Assembly: GCF_025612915.1 (NCBI RefSeq)
Contig: NC_069116.1
Span: 36,995,090 to 37,059,089, forward strand
Direction of reading: 5' to 3'
Origin: Magallana angulata
Taxonomy: Eukaryota > Mollusca > Bivalvia > Ostreida > Ostreidae
DNA: 64,000 bases
Shown piece by piece: positions 57,032 through 64,000 of this stretch (positions are counted from its first letter, which is position 1; each line of letters begins with the position of its first letter). The position numbers and the translations under genes were made by a program. The notes beneath the pieces were generated by a model. The model was not told the DNA's origin. It was given only the letters and a program-made list of their open reading frames with translations, and searched no databases.

Positions 57032-57529
57032 ATGCGTATATTTACATTCCCTTAGTGAGAAAATCAACTATTTACTTAGATAAATCGATACAAATTACAG
57101 ATCACGGAGGGGGTAAATTAGTAATAGCAAGAACAGCTGTTTTATAAAAACCGGTTTAATCTGGTTATCACTTATACTGTTCAGTTGAGATAGAAGAGCA
57201 TGAAAATATAATCCATGAAAAATAATTCTTGAAATTTTGCTTTTAACAATAAAGTCAACTTTTTTTATCGAATAATTGTAAAACATGGTGCTTTGACAAC
57301 ATGTATAAAATTTAATTTTTCAACCGGTAACATAGAAATCACTGTTTGTTATTATTGTTATTGTAAATTACATGTAAATTCATACGCATTGATAAGTCGT
57401 TGCATTTAGAGGCATTTAAACATCACAAAATTTAATGGGAAAAGACAGTAGAATGTAAATATTAGTTTTTGAATGAATGTGCTAGTGGTCTGAATTTTCT
57501 ATTCGCAAACGCCTGTCGGTAGAGCCAGC

Positions 57530-58118
57530 TACATGTACGCTCGATGGCGTGTTCGCCGGCGAGCTACGCGTGACTAAGGGCGAATAAAAATAATTTCCAG
57601 CCCAGGCCGCCGCTATACTGGCCACTATTTTGTTTTGAAAAAAGCTCAATCATCAAATGACTTGCGCTTATATTGCTGCCCCTATAGTCAATTAAAAACT
57701 GTCCAAGGTTTCCAAGATTAAAATAAATGACTATGCAAACCAGTATGTATCAACAATGCTTGAATCAAGAAATACGACTAATAATTTATGTATGTCTTGG
57801 CAAATGTTGAGATGGAAAATAAAACATTAACACGAAGGTACCGATCTTTTGAACAATAAATTATCTGCGATAAGTAGCAGGATTTTAAATTCATCCATAT
57901 ATAAAATAAAAGAAGACAGGAAATATATTGGAAATATCAAGTACATTTCGTCGGCTATATCCGACAAGCATGTTTTCATGAAAACATGACATCATAGTGT
58001 ACACTGAGCACGCAACGTTTAGTTTAACTTTGGCTGATGATTTGAAGCAGACATGAATTTTATGCTCTCTTTAACAAAAATCAAACGATACTGTCTCTGT
58101 CAAAATAATCTGCGTTTG
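57530..58118 (+). mobile_element. Family M element (E unit)
   Basis: Close to the copy at 45630-46240. The usual CRE reads TGACATCA near 57988, so the palindrome is lost in this copy. The right end is replaced by other sequence after AATCTGCG near 58113. Confidence 0.65.
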
Positions 58119-58175
58119 TGACGTCATAATAAAACTCGACATTTTGACCTTTGAGTACCCTGTGTGCATTACATA

Positions 58176-58430
58176 AGGAATAAGGAATCATTCTTTGAGT
58201 ATTATGAGGTGATAATTTTGATCGGGGCGTGATCAAATCCAATAAAGCCCGCAGGGCTTTATGATAGATTTGATCACGCCCCGACTGAAATTATCACCTG
58301 AGGTGATAATTTTGGTCGGGGCGTGATCAAATCCAATAAAGCCCGAAGGGCTTTATGATAGATTTGATCACGCCCCGACCGAAATTATCACCTTAGAATT
58401 TTCAAAGAATGATTCCTTATTACTTATATT
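58176..58430. repeat. Foldback with two tandem hairpins
   Basis: The outer arms AATAAGGAATCATTCTTTGA and TTTTCAAAGAATGATTCCTT enclose two successive hairpins (about 58208-58302 and 58303-58393). Each has the form GATCGGGGCGTGATCAAATC ... GATTTGATCACGCCCCGA around GCCCG(C/A)(A/G)GGGC. A decayed relative with one hairpin lies in the Frizzled-PEBP gene. Confidence 0.8.
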
Positions 58431-58756
58431 CATATAATTTTAGGCCATCGTGCGATTTATTTTTTTGAATATAAATAAGCAAACCCCGCCGGCGCCTCAA
58501 TTTGGCATCATTTGTATTATGGATTATATAGTACAAAATCGATACGTAGTGTTATCACAGACAAAGACACTGGATAATGTAAATAAAGTGTTATAACTGC
58601 CGTAGCTTTCAACACACTTTACAAGAAAAAAAATAGGTGGAATGTAAATATAATCTATTGGAGTTGACCAATCTATATGTATTTTCATTTACACTCTGTA
58701 CTTGATATTTACGAACTCGCGTATTAAAAATAATACATGTACAACCTATTTTTTAA
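58431..58756. other. Spacer, no gene
   Basis: The tail of the foldback family (GTGTTATCACAGACAAAGACAC near 58550), then sequence shared with 51616-51732. Confidence 0.55.
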
Positions 58757-59367
58757 AGCTGCTTGGTCCGATTTTTTTGTTATTACAGTATCAAAATTTT
58801 TTCCATACAAACCATTTATCTTAGAAAGTTACGGACTTTCTCCTATTTACACGAGCAGAATCAGTCTCCTTTCAAAGTTAGAAATATTCAAAGTAAATAA
58901 AAAAATTATTTTTTTGGCAAACGAAAAAACAAACCGAAGTGCATCACGGGAATTCTTAGAAAAGGAAACCGTTTGGTTTCGTCCCCCGAATGATTGGGGT
59001 TATTCAACACGCATGCTATTAATCGATTGCAAAGAAAGCAAACTTCAGAAATAATAGCGAACAAAACGTACACATGTTTATTTGTAATTTGTTTGACTAT
59101 TTCGACCTTTATTTAATGCGATGTCAAAGTCGTAATACAACCATACCCGTCTCGTCGTCAGGGGTGAAATTTAACATGAGGCGAAATAACGCGGTACCCT
59201 TTTATGTCGTTTGTTTGTTAGCAAATTTTGTACATATTTTTCTTCATTGAAATTTGGCTTAATTGACTTGAAAAAACTACTGCAATGTCTATTATTATAC
59301 AGATACTAAGCATAACCATCGTTTAAAAGCGTGCATAAAATTTGATATAAAATCGGACCAAGCAGCT
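58757..59367 (+). mobile_element. TTAA-type element, 611 bp, perfect 19-bp ends
   Basis: AGCTGCTTGGTCCGATTTT and its exact inverse AAAATCGGACCAAGCAGCT bound the element. TTAA flanks it at 58753-58756 and 59368-59371. The paralogous site at 51733-51736 is a single TTAA in otherwise matching flanks. The 105-residue frame at 58737-59054 overlaps the left end and has no transposase features. An older relative is at 4225-4857. Confidence 0.9.
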
Positions 59368-59657
59368 TTAACAAAATATTCGAAATTAAACGTGTACAGA
59401 TAGAAATGGAATATATACTCAAGACCTTTTCTGTTAGGCGGAGCTTTTCTTGTACAGACCGGACCTTTTTAGAGCAAGGTGGACCTTAAATGTTAACATA
59501 TTAAAGGTCCGTCCGGAAAACCACCAAGCGGAAAAACCCAGAGTAAACCTCAGGTGGACCCAAATTTTCAAAAAGTAAACCCAGAGAAAACCCTAAAAGT
59601 AAACCCGGGGTTTAGTTGGGGTTTATTCTGGTGTTAGGTTGGGTCTTATCGGTACTG

Positions 59658-59719
<62 letters not shown>

Positions 59720-60143
59720 CATTGTATATATCTATCAATATATATTTATACATAAAAATCTAGTAGCTCATATCTCAACAGATCGTAAAATGTGTTGTAT
59801 CTATAATCTATATCTATATGTATCTATAATATCCAGTTTTATTTTTTTAAAAAGGAGGGGGGAGAGGGGTTGTGTTGGACGCAAATAAATTACATTAGAG
59901 GCGTTTTCCGCGTTAATGTCTGAAAGGCCCTAGAAGTTGCGATTGACATTTGTACTCATGGCGAATGATTAGGCTTTCGATTCACGTGATTCTGAAAGTC
60001 GCCATACAAACCTTAGGGAAAGTATATAAATTTTTACACTGGTTCTTAAAATATCTAAGAATATCATCTGAAAGGACCGACACCACCGTTTTAATGTAGT
60101 AACTTTATTTTAATTGTAGAGAATTCATTTTTATTGACGTATG
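59368..60143. other. Spacer with microsatellite and shared C1q flank
   Basis: AGTAAACCC-like short repeats near 59550-59620, the TATC tract, then flank shared with 46600-46890 and 52740-53050. No gene. Confidence 0.6.
59658..59719. repeat. (TATC)n microsatellite
   Basis: About fifteen CTAT units, longer than the tract in the corresponding position beside copy D. Confidence 0.95.
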
Positions 60144-61218
60144 TTAGTACAGTTTCTAGCCATTGAAGGATGATCGCCAGTCTGGGTGACTGTAGAGATT
60201 CCCAAAGTGACCATTTGTAGGATGAGTCCGTACAAATACCACATCTCCCTGATTCACTTCCACAACCACAATACCAGTAGGACTTCTAATATAAGAAGCA
60301 CCCTGTGCGCTTGTAAGCATAGTACCAACTACATTAGAATTCACAACAAGCTGAGAAAATATGTATCCTCCCGTATAACAGTAGAGATTCCACGTAAATA
60401 CGTAAACACCGTGTTGAGGCGCGGTGAATGTTCCTGAATGTTTGTTATAATGGTTGCCGATATGGTGTCAAAGTGAATGGTGAAATCCTTAGATATGTCT
60501 GTTTCATAATGAGACACGTATGCAGAAAATGCAGCACCACTTGGGAACGGGTTGGGGGTTGACCGGATTCCTGAAATACATCAATGAATCAGTACTATCC
60601 TACAGTGTGGTAAATTAAGAGAAATATTGTCAAGTACAAGTTGGTTTTTAATTTAATTAATATCTTACCTGTCAGAAGACGTTTTCCTTTTGATGCACTT
60701 GGTTTTTTCTCTAACTGACTAATTTTGCGTTTTACCGATGCAGTTTGGAGTTGTAGCTTCTCCTCAATACCGTGATTTGTCGGTGGATCGGTAGTCGTGT
60801 TTTCTTTCCTTAAATCGTCTGTTTTGAGATTTCCAAGTAAAGAATTCGAATATTTCTTATTGAATCTTAAGTTAGTGTTGGCTGAAGTCATTCTGGATTT
60901 CAGAAACCAGTTTGAAGATTCTAAATCTGCAATCCTAGCTTCAAGTTTCTCCGTCCGGCGACTCGAGGTCAGAGCTATTTCTTCTAAAGATTTAATTCTC
61001 CTTTTCAGGTAACTATTTTCGTCTTGAATATCTTTGAACATCGCGTCATCTTTGTTTTTTTTCGCTTGATGGTTTTCGAGTTTCTCATTTAGGTTTGCCA
61101 ATAGTTTCTCTAGATTATCAAGCCTCTCAATGCAGGTGTCGTCTGACGACAAGCCATAGACATCCAAAACAATGTGGAAGAGGACGACTATAAAAACTGT
61201 TGTTTTAAGAGTCGCCAT
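60144..61218 (-). pseudogene. C1q gene copy F, frameshifted C1q exon
   Basis: Exon 1 (61218-60669) is open, with the signal peptide (FIVVLFHIVLDVYG), coiled coil and linker. The C1q exon (60570-60144) is 427 bp against 437 bp in copies D and E. Ten bases are missing near 60460, in the part encoding ILTNIGN, which shifts the frame. A TAG at 60156-60158 also replaces the Trp codon of the terminal GWKLY. It has two independent lesions, so it has probably been silent longer than copy C. Exon 1 could still yield a coiled-coil peptide. Confidence 0.8.
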
Positions 61219-61436
61219 TTTTCTTTGAACTACGTAGTTACGTATTGTGCGAGGTTTGGTTCGGTTTGATAAGTTCCACATGAACTTAACATAGATTCGT
61301 TTAAATGATAAGAACTCTTCATGGAAGTACATAAATTTTTGTATTTTTTTTTTCGAAATTGCCGGTGTAACGAAGAATATTGACCTGGTTTGAAAACTAA
61401 CCCAGGTCATTTTTCTAATGAATACTGACACCAAAG

Positions 61437-61775
61437 TATGTGCGTACGGTTCGCTGTAGAATTCACGTTATTCCTATATAAAAGCAGTAAAATTTTCTTG
61501 AAAATTAAGACATTCAGTATAACAAAATAAATAGTGCCTGTTTGGGAGGATAACAGTTGAAATCGACACCCCTCGACAACCATTGTCAACCTCCGCTTCG
61601 CGTCGGTTGACAATGGTTTTTGAGGGGTGTCAATTTCAACTGTTACTCTCCCAAACAAGCACTATCTATATAATGTTACCCGTTGCTAAGTGCGTTGCTA
61701 ACGCTGAGGGTAATAGAACGGATTATGAACTGCGTCTTAACCAATCAGATTTCAGTATTTAACATGAAAGTATAA
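61437..61775. repeat. Foldback insertion in the F flank
   Basis: The long hairpin 61530-61665 (TAGTGCCTGTTTGGGAGGAT ... CTCCCAAACAAGCACTA, with ACAATGG arms) has the apex CCGCTTCGCGTCGG. It interrupts flank text that is continuous upstream of copies B-E (ACCAAAGGC...). Edges are approximate. Confidence 0.7.
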
Positions 61776-62089
61776 CAAATGTTAGAATGATCAACGTTAG
61801 TTCTAAATAAAAAGTCTGTGGAAAACATAAAACATTTAATGATAGGTATCGAAGTATCACATAAATCGAATGCTATAATTAATTCAAGTTCTTCCTGATT
61901 AAGACTCGTCAGATATTTGTGACCACTGGTAAATTGTTCTGTCAGATGAATATCTTTAATTATATTGTTTTGTTGATGTTTACCGGACGGTGGTGTGTTG
62001 GACATATATGTACATGTCGGTTTGTTAGATATTATGATAAGTTAAAGGGGAAGGAAACTAAAAATATGTTGTACAATAAATCAATTAAT

Positions 62090-63270
62090 TATCATCTACT
62101 ATAAATGTAAATCGTATTTATTTTCATTAAAAACCCCGGAACAATGAATAAATCAAGAAAATCGATCGCTTAATTTAAATTTCCCGCCGCCATGGGGGCT
62201 TCCATTGAACTTTAATCTATGACGTCACACCATCTATTCCGGTTTGTCTTATCAACAGTAAATCATGATATTCGCTCTAAAAGTTCGGGAAAATTTGAAA
62301 CAATATTGATTTGAGACCGTTCTTTTACCTTTGCAAACTACAAACTAACGTCAAATGGAGCATGTTCGTTGAAATCTAAAAGCGGAGGTTAGTGTCGGAG
62401 AAATCTCCGCGTAAATGTGGAAATTGTCAACAGATGCCAAGTATCATAGAAAATGTCTGCCGTCGTTTTTTCGACATGGTAATTCCGACTTTAAAGAATG
62501 AATTTTAAACATCCCGATTACAATTATAACATTTATTCAGTTAGCGAAGAACTTGACTTGGAATGAAAAATGTAATCGAGGTCGTTTTCAACACTGAATG
62601 ATAGCAGATTAACAGCTGCCATTTACTTATAAAAATGCATATATTTAAGGAATGAATTCAATATTTATTAGTTTTATACGATATAAAATGGTTTGGGGCA
62701 GTTTACGCTTTATAAACCGCGAAGCGGTTTATAAAAAAGCGTAAACTGTAAGTGTTTCAAACCATTTTATATCGTATAAAACTAATAAATATTGAATTTA
62801 TTGCTTATAATTTAATTTTTTACTCTTATTTGTAGATAAAAACGGTCATTTGACCTTTAAAATGACGTAAAATTGTATAAAATTCAAACGAAACGTCAGG
62901 CGTATTGATACGTTTTTGACGTTAGTCTTACTATGACGTAGGCAACATTCTTTGTACGATATAAAATAATTTTTTAGCCAATCAGAAAGCGCGTTACAAC
63001 CAGAATTAAATTATTTATGCATACAATGATACATGTATTTATTCTTTAGATTGACGTGTGAACTCAAACAGTATTAATTTTGTTTAGTCGATTATTTGAG
63101 TAAAAGAAAGACATAAACGAGCGTTAATTATATTCAGAGCATTCATATGTACAGTATATATAAACCAAACCGGAATAGATGGTGTGACGTCAAAATAATT
63201 ATTTTTTTTTGGTTTTTAATACAAAAGAGTTCTACATCATGTCAGCCTCCAGTAAATACGATTTCTCAAA
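62090..63270. mobile_element. Composite inverted-repeat region
   Basis: ATGACGTCACACCATCTATTC near 62219 is inverted at about 63170-63190. AAATCGTATTTA near 62109 is inverted near 63255. The long palindrome 62655-62799 and a copy of the 52480-52735 repeat family lie inside. No coding sequence is recognised. One outer end could be the TTAA-AGGGGAAGG near 62044, but its partner was not found. Confidence 0.5.
62655..62799. repeat. Long palindrome with GCGAAGC apex
   Basis: The arms run from GAATTCAATATTTATTAG through TTTTATACGATATAAAATGG and CAGTTTACGC to the apex AAACCGCGAAGCGGTTT, and mirror back. Stems total about 65 bp with few mismatches. Confidence 0.8.
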
Positions 63271-64000
63271 CTTCAAACGTTCATTAAAGCTTAAGGTATC
63301 TCACTCCTCATGTTTTGATTTCATTGCGCAGATGATCATTATATTTAAAATGAATATGATTTTATTTATTTAATCATCACAGATAGATTATTATTTCATA
63401 ATTACACAACATTCATAAAGAAAATCCATTTGAATTCAAAAAAACAAACAAGTTTTTTGAGGAACTATTTTTTCGTGCGGAAGGTTTTTTAGACGAAAAT
63501 GACAGAAACAAGCAATTTTATGAATTTTCAAGATACTTTTCTTTTTAATTATACTTTATTCATTATTCACATTTTTAACATTTGATAGGTTTGTAACATA
63601 TTTTATAGGTTCTGTGTGACATGTACAAAATCAAATCTTGAGAATGTGATAGCCGTTTAGCATAAAATCATGCATGTCTGAATTTTTTAAAGTCAAATTT
63701 TGCGAGAATTTTACCTTTGAAGCCTTATATCTAAAATTTGACATCACTGACCCCCATGTTATTTATGTCAAAATGATGCTGAATACATATTTAGGCAAAC
63801 TGGATTAATCTTATAAAATTCTTGATATTCAAAAAGTTTTTATTTCAAATCAAATTGTAACTATTAAAGAAATTGTCTATTTTAAGTGCAAAAAGGTCAC
63901 ACAAAAATTTATGCAGCTTTGTACAAATTTTTTTCGTAATCCCTCTATTCAGTGTGACCATTGAGCATAATTAAAAACAATATTTGAAGAAATAAATTTG
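63271..64000. other. No gene seen at right edge
   Basis: AT-rich. A TTAAGGTATCTCACTC phrase near 63291 resembles the left end of the TTAA elements, but no right end lies inside the window. Confidence 0.4.

Noticed and set aside
58737-59054. 105-residue frame that could be a transposase fragment
   Set aside because: It runs across the left end of a 611-bp non-autonomous element and shows no catalytic acidic-residue pattern or known domain.
1-64000. Endogenous virus or virus-like element
   Set aside because: No reverse transcriptase, integrase, capsid, envelope or long terminal direct repeats were recognised on either strand.

Overview
The window looks like AT-rich nuclear DNA of a bivalve mollusc, most likely an oyster. 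That placement is inference. It rests on spliced animal genes with GT-AG introns, expanded C1q-domain genes of signal peptide + coiled coil + C1q type, very many small non-autonomous DNA transposons, and tandem repeats rich in AAGGTCA of a kind common in bivalve genomes. I saw no rRNA gene, CRISPR array, reverse transcriptase, capsid or envelope gene.

Layout. 1.3-3.2 kb: a small unrecognised spliced gene on the minus strand with two alternative 3' routes and a cAMP-response element (CRE) just upstream. 5.2-17.0 kb: four intronless otopetrin-like proton channel genes in tandem, all minus. 17.6-22.1 kb: a nine-exon plus-strand gene for a secreted protein that joins a Frizzled cysteine-rich domain to two PEBP-type domains, an architecture I do not recall. 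24.8-30.9 kb: a twelve-exon minus-strand testis-specific-serine-kinase (TSSK) family gene with a tail of about 480 residues and two CREs just upstream. 33.5-61.2 kb: a tandem array of six two-exon C1q genes, all minus. Three are open (A, D, E) and three are broken (B, C, F).

The C1q array sits in segmental duplications of roughly 5-7 kb that carry their flanking repeats with them. Because several copies of each flank are present, empty and filled sites can be compared. At least six mobile elements here are bounded by TTAA and begin with purine-G. One of them interrupts copy B of the C1q array. Other repeats include a CRE-carrying family with short terminal inverted repeats, several foldback elements with a GC-rich apex, a 922-bp element with 276-bp arms, and a 1.3-kb TA-flanked element.

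How the genes may work together. No operon-like logic is expected. The C1q genes are probably secreted pattern-recognition proteins. The otopetrins are probably acid-sensing or proton-transport channels. The TSSK gene is probably sperm-expressed. The Frizzled-PEBP protein could act outside the cell as a Wnt-binding or lipid-binding factor. All exon joins were deduced by hand from splice signals and reading-frame phase, without transcripts or database searches.
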